A stretch of 64,000 nt of DNA from assembly GCA_036023115.1 (NCBI GenBank), contig JAYKKT010000064.1:2782501-2846500 (forward strand), written 5' to 3'. A program made the translations under genes and the position numbers. This DNA is from Brasenia schreberi (taxonomy: Eukaryota; Streptophyta; Magnoliopsida; Nymphaeales; Cabombaceae). The notes under the pieces are model-generated. The model made no database searches, was not told the origin of the DNA, and saw nothing but the letters and a program-made list of their open reading frames with translations. Of this stretch, positions 34,701-48,261 are shown piece by piece (within the stretch, counting starts at the first letter, position 1; every line of letters begins with the position of its first letter).

Positions 34701-37690
34701 ACTAAAAATTGATGCATAGATAGGAACGCCAATGGAAACAGTAAGACACCATCTCAGACGAGCAGAATATATAGATAAAAGGACACTTTGAAGAACTTGT
34801 CTCAGAAAATGGAGGGCATCTCTAGTGGAAAAAGGATTGGGGACTTACCAACCAAATGAATACATCAGTTCCATGGTCAAGTACCACTGCTGCATCAGAC
34901 TGCATTGCAAGATCATATGCTGCCAACTCCTCAAAAGTTCCTCCGTCACAATGCATCAGGCATCGAGGTGCCAACATGCGAAGAGATAAATCAAATGCTG
35001 CGTTTAAAAATATATTTCGCAAGACTGATCTTTCATCTTCATGACCAATGATACTTCCTAGAAGTGGCCCTCTTCTTAGATGGAATAAGCTCTCTGGCAG
35101 GACAGCTAGTTCCTTTGGAAACCGATAGAGCTTTGACTTGGGCATTTGCGACCCAAACTTCAAAGCAACATCCTTTACTCTTTCATCCACTGTGAGCTGC
35201 ATGTCAATTGCCTCTGAAGAACTTTTTGCTAGCAATAAGGTCCGCTTGCCAATGAGAACCACTGCCACTTCATCCTGAGTGCTCTCTAAATATGAAGATA
35301 GGCTATCAACAGCTCGCAATCTAACAGTAATAATCCTTGAAATATCAGCCTGATAGGAGTTGGAATATCGAATAGCAAACTGGAAGAAAAGGTGATTATC
35401 CTCGATGTCATTTTTAGCTTCCATGCACACACAGAAGCTTTGAGTCTCTTCAACACTTGTCATTTGAACATAAGTAGCTGCATCATTTTTAAAAGTCTCA
35501 TGAGTATCTGAAGTTGCCTCTTCACCAGGGCCTATAATTTGTGTGACAAGCATATCATCAGAGCAACGGAGTTCAAACATGCCATGAGAGCCTGCAGACC
35601 TGGTAGCAGCTCTCTTTAAATTATCACCAAATGCCTCTCCAAAATCATCATACAGAACAAGCACACCACCAGATGACTTTGCCAGTGGCTGAAGAACTGG
35701 TATTCTTACCGGGCAGGTACCAGCACATAGAATATCTACTACCACATCATGCTGGTGAGCCTTATGGCCTAACTGCTCCATCCACTTTATTGCCATCTTT
35801 TCCATATATGGATAGTTTGGGTGGGTCAATGAGTGTGGAACTGAACCAGGCCCACAGGTATTAGGTCCTCCTGCACAAACCAATATCCTGCAATTGCCTC
35901 CTGACCTTTTTACTGCTCCTCGGTACATGTCGGCTGATGGTCCTTGAATTATTGCTAAAGCAACTTCCACTGCTGCACCAAGACAACGGTCCCTAGATAC
36001 TTCAGGCAAGTTGAGTTTATAGGGTGTCATGGAAGAGAATATGTTATGGGCAACAGGAAGTGATACATGAATAGGTGACAAGTAAATTCCAGTCCCATAA
36101 ATCAATGCTTTAAGAGCCTCATGAGTTGGACTTTTGCTGCCTGGAAGAACATCTGCCGAAGCAACTGTATCATCCGAGAAATCATAAACAGAGACTGTTC
36201 TACCATAAGTTATAATTCCTATTCTTGTGGTAGGGGGAAGGGAGTCAACAAAAGCATGTAACGAACCCTGCAGATGTTGGAGATGCGCTTCATCTAAACA
36301 TTCATCTATGACAAGAAAGACAGGTGCACTCATTCGCGAATCAGATACAGGAACAAACCCAGGCCGCCGAATTCCAGTTTCGACATAATCAACTAGGTTG
36401 AGAGAAAGCTCAGGCCAGTTCTGAAGTTCACCCTTGCTTGCTGCTCTGTACTCACCATCACTACCATTTAATTTATTGCAAATAACACAAGTCCACTGTC
36501 CTGAGCTGAGAATGATATTACAATATAGATTAACATAAGCCCCACAATTCTGGCATCGGTGAGGTGCATGCTGTACTGTTTGAGGGCCAGGTGTGACCTC
36601 CTTCCCGGGAGATATAAATGCACCAAATCCTAGACTTGGCGTGTTTAAAAGCTTCTTTTGTTTCAAGACCTGAAAGAAGGTCCAGCAGTGGATGCAGTAT
36701 CAGATAAGATGCACATGCATATAAATAAAAAGGAAGAAGTCAAACGCATTCAGCACTTGCATTCAAGCATCAAGTGCATTTAATGTCTAAACAACTTCAT
36801 GTGGCTTAAAATGTACCACAAATATAATTGGTAAACAATGAAATACAACAAAGTGATAACCAAAATATCATATTGCCGATTTCCCTGACACCTAGAAATT
36901 CACAACTTTGTCATCAGAGTTTTCAGAAAGTAATCACTGTGAAAAGTTATATGTTCAATAACCACATGAAACTATAACTTATCCTCAACTATATGCATAA
37001 CAAACATGCATCTGTGAGTGAAATTGAATACTAAAAGACTGAAGCAGTAACACTAGTCATGATTACCTTGTGAGCAGAGAACATGATATGTGGTGATAAC
37101 CCGGTCAATGCATACTCATCAGTAACATCTGAAGCCTTCGCCTTTTGCCAATCCACTGAAGGACTTGAATAAAGGGGAGGAGGAGAAATTGGTAGAGATT
37201 GGATATGATCGCCTGAGTTGGGAGAAACCCTGGCAGGAAAAGCTCCAGACTGAGGCGTAATTGGTGATGAACTGAAAGGAACAGCTGCTGGCCGAAGTGG
37301 GACAGAAAAGGATGGTGGGAGAGGGGGTGTGCTGAAATGAGGAACACCATCCATAGGACGCATAGTAGGAACACGATCATCACTAGTACTTTGAGTATTA
37401 GCACCATTAGGAATGAAGAATTGGCTTCCGATTTTCACTCCATTGTCGGGGGATTGGTTCAGAGGAATCGAAACCCCTGAATTCTGTGGGGAAATCTTCT
37501 GTAATGGAGACCGTGAGGAAGAAGAAGACTGCTGGCTCTGATCTTCGGTTCTTTGAGGTGAAAACCTACTAGAAAGGGGTGAAGAGAAAGCTGGCGGGGT
37601 CAGTCGTTTCTCGGGTCGTGGAGTCGGAGTGCTTGGGGAAGAATGAACTGTGGGATATGTAGGAGGCGGTGGAGGGTTGTTAGCCTCCAT
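31786..37690 (-). CDS. SEC23: Divergent SEC23-type COPII coat protein
   Basis: Five exons: 37067-37690, 34849-36669, 33969-34085, 33624-33695 and 31786-31923. The frame stays open through all four junctions and gives 923 residues. The first 208 residues are Pro/Ser-rich, an extension not found in ordinary SEC23 (about 760-780 residues). A zinc-finger (C247/C250 and C269/C272, CQNC...CVIC) begins the conserved part. It is followed by a vWA-like trunk from about 322 (APVFLVIDE), the beta and helical regions, and a gelsolin-like end (ARYFVSRLIPAHKDP ... FLHFDDPSFCEWMRSLKLVP). Known role of the family: inner COPII coat and GTPase activator of SAR1 on ER exit vesicles. The extended N-terminus suggests the divergent plant SEC23 branch. 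A longer frame continues upstream to 37699 but lacks an ATG there, so I take ATG 37690 (MEANNPPPPP). Confidence 0.87.
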
Positions 37691-38720
37691 CGAGACCAAA
37701 ACTCAGATAAGGAATTCAACCCCAAATATTAATCAGGTGAACCCTAACAAGAGAACGCACAAAACCCTCCTACCGTGAAAATTTCTTCTTCCACGAAATT
37801 ATGATCCTTGCAAATCAAATTCCAGCAGGGATAAACCCAATTCCTAGAAAACAGAACAAGAATATCAGTCAAGATTCAATGTACGCTCCCAGAAATCAAA
37901 ACCCAATCTGTGAACCAAGAACCAACGCGTTCATACATCAACAAGAAGATCATCGTTATATATAAAAACAAGATCTTCAATTCCCATTTTTATGAGCAAC
38001 ACCCAAACCGAAAGAAATCAAGATCATCGGTTTTCCGCAAGCCCAGTCAAGAAAAAGCGATAACTTATTGTCTTTTACAAGCTCAGGATCTCACGTTTTC
38101 AGCTGCAGAAAACTCAACGCAACCCAAAAGATCAAAGAATTACCAAACCTCGAAGTATGATGATTCGGGGTGGATTAAACGATTAATGGGGCAAAGAAAG
38201 AAGACGAGAAGGCAACGAAGGAAAAAAACAGCTGTAGAGATTCGAGTGAAACTCGAAGCCCATCACAACCAACAGTGAAACGATGAAGAAAAAACAAACA
38301 AGAGAACCATAAAACCTCCATTCCCAATTCTGGAACAAGAGAATCGTAAAACCTCCATTCCCGATTCTGGCGACGTCTAAACAACCGAAATTTTGAGCTC
38401 AATCTCTATCATCGCGATCGGAGAAATCTCCGAAACCAACCTTTTCTTTCCTTCTCCTCGTTCCCTCTCCTTCCTTTCCTAGGTGAGACAGCGGCGACGA
38501 GAGACTCCTTTCTTCGTTTGACGGATTTATTGGACTTACATATCCAAACGACTCAAATCTTCTAAACGATACGTATCGATGTCCGAACCCCTCCGGTTCA
38601 GATAGATTAACGGATCAGTCCGGTTCGTTTGTGATGATGTTTCTGAATGCTACGAACCGAGTCCGCGTTTGCGTTGCCTGGAATGGATGTTAGGTCAAGA
38701 CATGACCATCAAACTTGAGT
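37691..38720. other. 5' leader/promoter region of SEC23
   Basis: Moderately GC-rich sequence upstream of the minus-strand SEC23 start. It contains an imperfect local duplication (accataaaacctccattccc and atcgtaaaacctccattccc near 38308-38362). A leader intron is possible but I cannot fix its ends. Confidence 0.35.
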
Positions 38721-38734
38721 TGCCTGACCCGGGT

Positions 38735-39460
38735 AGGGATGGCAATGGGTCGGGTCAGTGATGGGTACACTTATATACCCATACCCGAACTCCAAATTGT
38801 GCCCTATATCCATACCCGTAGGGGTTGGTATGGGTTTGGATGTAATTTTCTCGCAGGTAATCGGGTGGGTACGGGTTGCCTTTTTTGTTTCTTAAAGTTT
38901 CCAGTTTTTAGATTAAAATGAAATCATTTGAAAATCTAATTTATATAATTGAGAAAATTTAGGGTTGGGGAAGGCGGGTGTCAGGTACATGTTATCCCCT
39001 ATCCGACCCATACTTGGTCAATCAGTTCAAGTATGTGTCGGGTATGGGTGCTTATTGGTTGGGCAGTACCCGCTCCATTCAGGTCGGATCGGGGCTCCAT
39101 GGATCTGGGTGTCAGGGCGAGATCCAGCAAAAGTAGGATAATTCACCTGACATTTTCATACACATGCCCTGGTTAGAACCTGTCCGGTGGTTCCAATTGA
39201 AACCAAACTGGTCCATGAATCCATTAGAATTAGAACCAGTCAAACCAGACCCGGACCTAAAACTAGAGAACACTCAATTTGATTTCGGTTTCACCTTTCA
39301 TAGAACCGGAACAGGGAAGGCAGTTCCAAAGTGCCGGTTCTTGGTTTCAAGTGGTTTAGGACTCAAATTGAAACTAAAACTTCCTGGTTCCAAGAAAACT
39401 GAAACCGGTGGTTTGAAACTGCCAACTTCAATTAATCTGAAACTGGTCATGTCTACCCTT
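38735..39460. repeat. Two adjacent dispersed repeats (gggtcgggt-rich and ggttc-rich)
   Basis: 38735 begins TAGGGATGGCAATGGGTCGGG, a hAT-like terminus. The segment continues in 'gggt/accc' words to about 39080. 39170-39457 is rich in 'gaacc/ggttc' and ends in catgtctacc, a terminus shared with other copies. Open frames here are only a result of composition. Confidence 0.45.
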
Positions 39461-39963
39461 TCATCATATGAATTTCAGTTTATCGAGAGAAGGAAGCCAC
39501 TGTTGAGTAGGGCAAAATTCAAGATGTTCTTGGATTTGGATCTGTGGGAACCAATTTGATTAAAACCCCACATGTTAAACTCTCTCTCTCTCCCTCACAC
39601 ACACACACACGTATATATATATTCGTAATATGCAAGTAAAATGGATCCAAATACATGTCCGACCCAAATTAGAAAGTTGACAACGGCCAGGCCTTAAAAC
39701 AGTGTCTAATTTGGTAAGTTATGGATCGGTTCTGTGTGCCCTACGAGATGGGTTATGTAAGGTATGTGTTTGTTTCCATACGCGGATTTACTTTGAAGAG
39801 GGTTTATATTGTAATTTAAAAAAATAAAGGAAAAGGAGAGCATGAACACACGAGGAACTTGTTTCCTTGGAAACCCATTCTCACGTTCACAAGAATGTGC
39901 TTCATCAAAAGGATTTGGGAACTACTTTTCCAATCACTGCTTTGTCAAAAGGATGGTCGAACG

Positions 39964-40349
39964 TAGGGATGGCAATTGGGTGGGTATACCTATACCTGGC
40001 ACAGACCCAAACCTTAGCAGGGCGGGTATGGGTTTGGATTCTTTCTCCTCAACTGTTAACAAGCCCGGTATAGAGTAGAAACAAGCATACACGCATGTGC
40101 ACACACAGGTCTTAAGTTTCCAGTTTTTTGAAGCAATCTCAATATTATGTATATATAGAGCGAAAGAGTGGATCGTACCCACTCATGTTCGATCATTGTT
40201 TTATAGTGATATAAGTATAATAAAATTATTCTTCATCACTTAAAAACTCTTTTTTTTAATTATGCTTATACCATGAAAAAACAACAGATAGACCACGAGT
40301 TGACATGTCAAAGGTGGGGTGGATCTGATTTTCCTACATATATAAAAAG

Positions 40350-40423
<74 letters not shown>

Positions 40424-40487
40424 ATATATATATATATACCTTATTCCCGTACCCGAATATTGGATTGGGTCAATATTGTCATCCCTA
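39964..40487. mobile_element. hAT-like element containing a long (TA)n run
   Basis: Ends TAGGGATGGCAATTGGG and the complement of TAGGGATGACAATATTG. The possible 8-bp duplication is gtcgaacg against cttgaaca (5 of 8 equal), so the insertion is old. An approximately 95-base TA tract (40344-40437) sits near the right end. Confidence 0.6.
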
Positions 40488-42301
40488 CTTGAACAAAGCA
40501 AGCAACTCTTGATCCTGGCTTGGCTCATTCCCTACGCAAACTATCCGAACAGACTCACTGGCTAATCAAAATCCAATAGATTATTGATTTCATAGTTGAT
40601 TCTGAATCCGAACCCTTATCTAATTCAGATTGACTCATCAATGCTTGGATCCGACCCGATTACCATACCTAGTTGTTTGTTGCTCGGGACCCATTTGCCA
40701 TTGCTTTGCTTACATTATAATGGTTGGTCCTTTTGGCCAGATCCACCACAACTGTTAGTGCTCTTCCAAACCCTTTGACATCATGTTAACTAAACCTCTT
40801 GGACCCATATTCAAAAAAACAATTTGTGTTTCAAAAGGGCATGAAACATGCAAGAAGAGTCGACAATATTTTTTAATTTATTGCACTATTTTTATAATTA
40901 CATTTCTAAATAAACAACAAAATTTTTGATTGACCACTGAACCGGCTGAGACCGAAACCGTTGACCACTCGGTTTGGTTTTGGTTTTACTCATGAGACCT
41001 GAACCAGACCGAAACTCAAACCGATAAGACGCCCTTTTTATTATCACACGCCTCCTTTTTCATTAAATAACAAATTTATTCTCCATATAAATATTATTTT
41101 CTCCCACATCCCATCACAATATTTCTCTCTCCTCTCTCATCCAATTCTAGCAAATTTTTTCTCTCATTTCTCTCATTTCCCACCCAATTTCGGGAAGAGT
41201 ATATTTGGTCGGATCTTTTGCTCCGGTGAGACGGTTTCACTTATTGTCTTCTTCATAGCTTAATGAATATTCTTTAAAATTTTGTTAAAAAAAGAAAAAT
41301 AAAAATAAAAAACAACAAAAAAGGAAACAAAAGAGACATGACTAAATTATTTGAAAACAATAACTATAAGAATCAAGAAAAAAAAAGAAAAAGAAAATGA
41401 AGAAAGATAAGAAAAAAATTGGAGAATTCTTATGGAAGAGAGATGCCTTAGTCACATTTATCTTTTTGGGGAGACGTGCTTTACCTATGTCTCTCCTGTT
41501 GGGAAAGGGCAAGTCTCTTCCGTCGGGATACTCTAGTTTTCTATTTTAAATTCATGTGTAGAAATCAATCAAAATAACTAAAAAATTAAAATTAAATTAA
41601 TATCATAAATCGATGAATCTCCCTTTGAATAGGCCTTTTTTATCCTTTTTTTTTTCGTTTTCCTCTTTCTTTTTTTCTTTCTTTTGATTATTCATTTTTT
41701 GATGAATTTTGATTTGTTATTTTGCTAAAAATAGTTGCAGATTGAGTAATAGGTTGTTGAAATGACCAAAAATAAGAGCTTAAAATATATTCAAGCATGA
41801 GGAAAGATGAGATCCCTTTTCTAGTTGAAGTACATTTTTATAATTATTGAAAATGACTAAGGTACTTTTGATAAAAGCAGTAAAAAAGTGTATGTACAGT
41901 AAAAGGGGTGTACCCATATGATTTCAAAATATTGGTTCATTTTTTTTGTTTCAAAGTTTTTAGTGAAAACATGGTCTTAATCAACATGTTTAATATTTGA
42001 ATTTTAAAAGTGTTTAATGTACATTGAATGCTACGTATACAAAGTATAACAATATTTTTTTATCTTTTTATTCAAATCTTTATCGTTAATCATGCCAATT
42101 GAATTATATAAATATTTAAACAAGAATGGATGTGTACATATCAATTTCTCTCTATATATATGTAGAGCTCAATGTTTGATCACCCTTGGTGGACATATGG
42201 AATGATGCATTAATACCTTATTGCATCCTTGATCGTCCATCAACGGTGATATGGTAGATAGTATCTAAGAGTATACCATCTTGGAGTATACTACCATTTC
42301 C

Positions 42302-42336
<35 letters not shown>

Positions 42337-43007
42337 CACCCTACTTAGGTCGTGTGACCTAAGCAAAAAGTTGGGTCGTGTATCTGTTAACCTGTTTTGA
42401 TCTGGACCGAAGTGGTCGTCCATCTTTCACTGAAACAACACAAAAGAGAGTCGTGTTTTCATGTTTGGTTGATCGTTCTCGACAGGAATAAAATGGGTTG
42501 AAATGAAGTTTGAAATTGATGGCGAATAACACCATATAAGAAACCAGATATGAAAACTCAAAAAGACTGTTCGTGTCCATCCAAAAGTAACGGGGAAAGT
42601 TCGGGTGTTTCTTGGGTTGACCTCTTCTTGACCTAAATACGAAAGGACATAACACGACCCAGAACACCAAATTGCCACCTAATTAGGGAGAGCTGGCGGG
42701 TTGGATCCCGTCCATCTATTGACCCGATTTCCTTAGCCTCCCTGTATCAGTGGCACTGTACTACGAGCTTATTCAGGGAAAGAGGAAGAAAACTTCCAAC
42801 TTTTCTCATCAACCAAACGCGACTCGGAAAATGTTTTCCTTGACTACTCACTTTTCCCGGAACAGTTCGACCATTTCTCCTCGATATGGTCGATAGTTTT
42901 CGTAATGGCAAGGGTGTTTACGTCATCTTTCAAAAAGCCTTTCGTCGTCCACCATCTTCTCTCCTTCTCCCTCTGCAACCCACTATTCTCTCTTCTCTGA
43001 TACCCCG

Positions 43008-43022
43008 AAACCCTAACCCTAA
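43008..43022. promoter_or_regulatory. Double telo-box in LCD leader
   Basis: AAACCCTAACCCTAA, two overlapping plant telo-boxes, about 140 bases upstream of the ATG at 43162. A further AAAACCCTAACCC lies at about 43132. In plants such motifs near transcription starts are associated with expression in dividing cells; a role here is inference. Confidence 0.55.
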
Positions 43023-43059
43023 TTTTCATCCTTCCCCTTCGGCCCAAAATCCTAATTTG

Positions 43060-43107
43060 ATGGTGGGCTTACCTTTGTTCTTCCTTCTCTCCGACTACTG
43101 TTGCTAG
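43060..43107 (+). promoter_or_regulatory. Upstream ORF in the LCD leader
   Basis: A 15-codon ATG-initiated frame (MVGLPLFFLLSDYCC, then TAG) ends 54 bases before the main ATG. If the leader includes it, it could lower translation of the main ORF. Confidence 0.4.
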
Positions 43108-43161
43108 TTTTCCGCGAAGTAAGACGTCGGAAAACCCTAACCCTTATTCTGGAATTCCGCC

Positions 43162-44520
43162 ATGGAAGAACCCGTAGAGAACGGCTCCGATAATCACTAC
43201 GTCGTGAAGAAGAAGTCGAAGCTCTCTCACGGCCAATCCCTAACCAAAACCGATAGTCTCGCGGAACTAATCCGCCGGGAATTCGCTCACCACGACCCTG
43301 ACGTCGCCCGCGTGAATAACGGTAGCTTCGGATGCTGCCCGGCTTCGGTCCTCTCGGCGCAACAACGGTGGCAGAACGAGTTCCTCCGGCAGCCGGACTG
43401 TTTCTTCTTTGGCCCCCTGCAAGCCGGCCTCCGGCGATCCCGTGAGGCCGTTGCCGCCCTCGTGAACGCTGCTGACGCCGACGAAATCGCCCTGGTTGAC
43501 AACGCGACCACGGCCGCTGCCATAATTCTGCAACAACTCGCTTGGTCCTTCACCGAGGGGAAGTATCCGAAGGGAGACTCCGTAATCATGCTTCACTACG
43601 CCTATGGCGCCGTGAAGAAATCGATCCACGCATACTGCGCTCGCGCCGGCGCGACGATCATCGAGGTGCAGATGCCATTTCCATTGAGGTCCGACGAAGA
43701 AATCATCTGTGAATTCAGGAAAGCGCTGGATAAGGGGAAGGCCGGAGGCCGGAAAGTCAGATTGGCGGTCATTGATCACATCACCTCGATGCCCACAGTC
43801 GTTATTCCGGTGAAGGAGTTGACGAGGATTTGTAGGGAGGAAGGTGTCGATCGCGTGTTCATCGACGCCGCACATGCTATAGGGAACGTCGATATCGACC
43901 TTCAATCGATTGGTGCCGACTTCTACACGAGCAATCTGCACAAATGGTTCTTTTGCCCCCCGTCGGTCGCGTTCTTGTATTGTAAGAAGTCTTCATCACA
44001 CGACATTCATCATCTTGTGGTCTCTGACGAGTATGGTAAGGGGTTAGCGATGGAGAGTGCGTGGATTGGTAACAGGGATTACAGTGCACAGCTTGTCATC
44101 CCTTCCATTCTCGAATTCTTGAAGAATTTCGAAGGTGGGATCGAGGGTATTCGAAAAAGGAATCACGAGAAAGTGGTGGAGATGGGAAAGATGTTGATAA
44201 AGGCATGGGGGACAGAACTCGGCACGCCACCGGAGATGAGCTCGAGTATGATCATGGTCGGACTGCCTGCTTGCTTGGAGATTCGAAGTGACAAAGATGC
44301 AATGAAATTGAGAACCCATTTGAGAGTGAATTTTGGTGTGGAGGTTCCAATTTACTGTGTCAAAGGATTGGACGGCAACGATAATGAGAATCTTATCACT
44401 GGGTATGCCAGGATCTCGCATCAAGTTTATAACACGATTGCAGACTATCATAAGCTGAGAGATGCAATGAATAATCTCGTGAAAGATTCAGTAACCTGCG
44501 AGAAGCTTGTCGCTGGTTGA
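43162..44520 (+). CDS. LCD: L-cysteine desulfhydrase (PLP-dependent, class V aminotransferase fold)
   Basis: An intronless, intact 452-codon gene. The protein matches plant LCD, which releases H2S, ammonia and pyruvate from L-cysteine. PLP-site features are visible. These are NGSFG (53-57) near the start, DNATTA (113-118), IDAAHAIG (234-241) with D235 as the expected pyridine-nitrogen partner, and SNLHKWFF (257-264) with K261 as the expected Schiff-base lysine. Length is normal for the family. The N-terminal 25 residues (MEEPVENGSDNHYVVKKKSK) do not look like a clear transit peptide, so I do not assign a compartment. It is the most GC-rich coding region in its part of the window. The alternative is a related isopenicillin-N-epimerase-like enzyme, but the plant LCD match is better. 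Confidence 0.9.
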   Translation: MEEPVENGSDNHYVVKKKSKLSHGQSLTKTDSLAELIRREFAHHDPDVARVNNGSFGCCPASVLSAQQRWQNEFLRQPDCFFFGPLQAGLRRSREAVAALVNAADADEIALVDNATTAAAIILQQLAWSFTEGKYPKGDSVIMLHYAYGAVKKSIHAYCARAGATIIEVQMPFPLRSDEEIICEFRKALDKGKAGGRKVRLAVIDHITSMPTVVIPVKELTRICREEGVDRVFIDAAHAIGNVDIDLQSIGADFYTSNLHKWFFCPPSVAFLYCKKSSSHDIHHLVVSDEYGKGLAMESAWIGNRDYSAQLVIPSILEFLKNFEGGIEGIRKRNHEKVVEMGKMLIKAWGTELGTPPEMSSSMIMVGLPACLEIRSDKDAMKLRTHLRVNFGVEVPIYCVKGLDGNDNENLITGYARISHQVYNTIADYHKLRDAMNNLVKDSVTCEKLVAG

Positions 44521-45837
44521 AGTATTATGTTGTTGGTGAGTCTGTTTAATTCCGGTGGCAGTTTTATGCGGATAGTGCATCGCCCTGTGAATTATATAGT
44601 TTGCCTGACTGGTTCTTCGCTTGTCGCTTCTCTAGTGTAGCTTAGTTTGGTAAATCCTCGAATAAATTAGGGTCGTGCTGACTTTAATTGATGCACATGT
44701 TTCGGTTTCATTTCATTATTTTTCTCAAAGGGTTGAATTTTATGGAGCTTCTCTAGGGTAGCTTGGCTTATTTTTCATTTCATTGTTTTTCCTAACTTTG
44801 CATGCATCTAATTTTCTTTTGCAAGAATCATGTGGACTCGCTACTCAATCTATACTCCATTCTGGATGCTCTTCTTCTTGCCATGCTAACCAAAACCAAT
44901 ACTTTTCCTGCACTAAGTATGGTCGGCTGCATGGATTCTGAGTCACAGTTGAGCTCAATCTTGTGCCATATTAGCATTTAGCTCAAAAGAAGCAAGTTCA
45001 TGTTTTCTTCTTGCTACATCATGGAAAGTAAATCTTCTGACCCCTTCGCATATTATAAAATGATGCTGCCCCCTAAATTATGAACTTATCATCATTATTC
45101 TCAGAGGACACCTAAGAAAAACTTGGTGGTTCACTTCCATGGATGCCCAGTTGAGCAGCTCAACACTGTCTTGGATCTATGTATTGCAGGCTGCAGATTG
45201 AATCATGTGTATTTAGCCTTTTTTTGTTGAACTTTCCAATTTCAGGTGGGGCTGATGGCCCAACTTAGCTCAATGTAGATCTGATGCTTGAGCACATTAT
45301 CTTAGGAAAGCAAAGGTTTATTTGTAGGCGTTTTCTTCTTTAGGGGTATACTAACTGAGGTTCAGTTGGTATGAATTTTGAATCAATCACTTTTGTAGAT
45401 GAACAATTGGCATTCAAAGAAAACCAATCGTCTGTCTGCTATGCTTCTGTATCAACCAAGTCTGAATTCAGGATGAAATGGATGCCAATTCTCATTCTTA
45501 GAAAGGACATATCTGCTGGTGATTATAACAACTGGGGAGCCACGGAATATCTGTATGTCTCACTGTTGGTTAGAGAATGTGACAAAGTATATTTTATGAT
45601 ATCCGGAAGAGAATCAATCGGTGGAGGTTCACACTGACAGGATCCCTTCTTCCACTTAATTATGTTGACATACTTTTTTCATGGGAAACATGTTTGCACT
45701 GCTATATAGGATGCTTTTTCTCATTCAGGGAAAACATATGCCCCTTGGACCTGATTGACTTTAATGATTCTTATATACTCTACATGCTTTTGACAATGAA
45801 CACTATTCTTTGTTATGCTTTTGTTTTTTGGTTACAC
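44521..45837. other. Region 3' of LCD with an RTE relic
   Basis: LCD 3' UTR, then a decayed RTE 3' end on the minus strand (44890-45030, entered separately). No gene seen in 45.03-45.84 kb; an 88-codon open frame at 45371-45637 resembles nothing I know. Confidence 0.35.
44890..45030 (-). mobile_element. RTE 3' fragment, strongly decayed
   Basis: Follows the 3'-end order of RTE copy 2: 'cttttcctgcactaagtatg' against its cttttcccatactagacggg, then 'gtcggctgcatggattct', 'tgtgccatattagcatttag' and 'atgttttcttcttgctac'. The tail has been lost. Confidence 0.65.
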
Positions 45838-45945
45838 TGGAGAGGCCGGTGCCAGGTCTTCACTGCCCAGGTATGGAACTCACGACCTTCGACCAGTGAG
45901 TCAAGTCCCATATATAACCAGGTGAGCTTTCCGCCTGGGTGCTGT
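45838..45945 (-). repeat. tRNA-like SINE, copy 4 (family A)
   Basis: On the minus strand: 'ggcggaaagctcacctggtt' carries the A-box-like block, then 'gactcactggtcgaaggtcg', 'tgagttccatacctggg' as B-box region, and 'caccggcctctcc' as tail. Confidence 0.6.
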
Positions 45946-47909
<1,964 letters not shown>

Positions 47910-48039
47910 GTGGTATATGCTAGAAAATTTAAGTATTAGTATATCCAAACAAGCAACAAAGAAAAATATGTAGTTGTTAAGGTATACTTGATTCACATGT
48001 GCCTATTTCAACCTTTTGAATTAAAATTTTCACTTTATT

Positions 48040-48058
48040 TCTCTAAAATTGGATAACT
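48040..48058. repeat. Target-site duplication of the small RTE derivative, left
   Basis: TCTCTAAAATTGGAT-A-ACT, 19 bases; the right copy at 48262-48280 differs by one base (G for A). Confidence 0.92.
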
Positions 48059-48261
48059 CCACTCATGTAAGGGATCACCCTTGCAAGGCCAGTCTCAAGA
48101 CCGGATAAAGGAAGAGAGTTGTGTTAGGCTTCTTACAATCAACGTAAAACTTTGTAGGACTTATTTACTATGGAGTCTACAAATTATGATAGGGCTTTGT
48201 GGAAACAAAGAATCCGTATAGCCGACCCCATCTAATATGGGAAAAGGCTTTGTTGTTGTTG
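48059..48261 (+). mobile_element. Internally deleted non-autonomous RTE derivative (both LINE ends only)
   Basis: A 203-bp unit. 48069-48189 matches the 5' end of RTE copy 2 (taagggatcacccttgca, then gttgtgttaggcttc, then cgtaaaac blocks). 48186-48261 matches its extreme 3' end ('tgtggaaacaaagaatcc', 'ccccatctaatatggg', 'aaaaggctttgttgttgttg'). The switch occurs at a shared ATGA. The unit has its own target duplication (48040-48058 / 48262-48280), so it moved as this short form. The first 8-9 bases have no match in copy 2. It keeps a 21-codon ORF at 48170-48235 that joins the parental start and end in frame. Mobilisation by full RTE elements is inferred. Confidence 0.9.
48170..48235 (+). CDS. 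Mini-ORF of the RTE derivative
   Basis: A 21-codon frame MESTNYDRALWKQRIRIADP(I) then TAA. Its first six codons align with the parent ORF start (MDYKNY) and the last 15 with the parent C-terminus ([15 protein letters not shown]). Whether it is translated is unknown. Confidence 0.4.
   Translation: MESTNYDRALWKQRIRIADPI

Larger units (their letters stand above)
39461..43161. other. Repeat-rich intergenic DNA and LCD leader
   Basis: Contains the hAT-like element at 39964-40487 and AT-rich unique sequence at 40.5-42.3 kb. A TATAAAT and CT-rich block near 41.08-41.2 kb looks leader-like but has no ORF after it. A 'gacccg' repeat lies at 42.35-42.73 kb. The GC-richer leader of the cysteine desulfhydrase gene starts at about 42.85 kb. 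Confidence 0.35.

Noticed and set aside
38715..39559. Plus-strand frames of 68-131 codons
   Set aside because: Products of gggt/accc and ggttc/gaacc repeat words; the sequence is a dispersed repeat.
43267..44451. Long minus-strand open frames opposite LCD (up to 224 codons)
   Set aside because: Shadows of the GC-rich LCD coding sequence; no domain resemblance.
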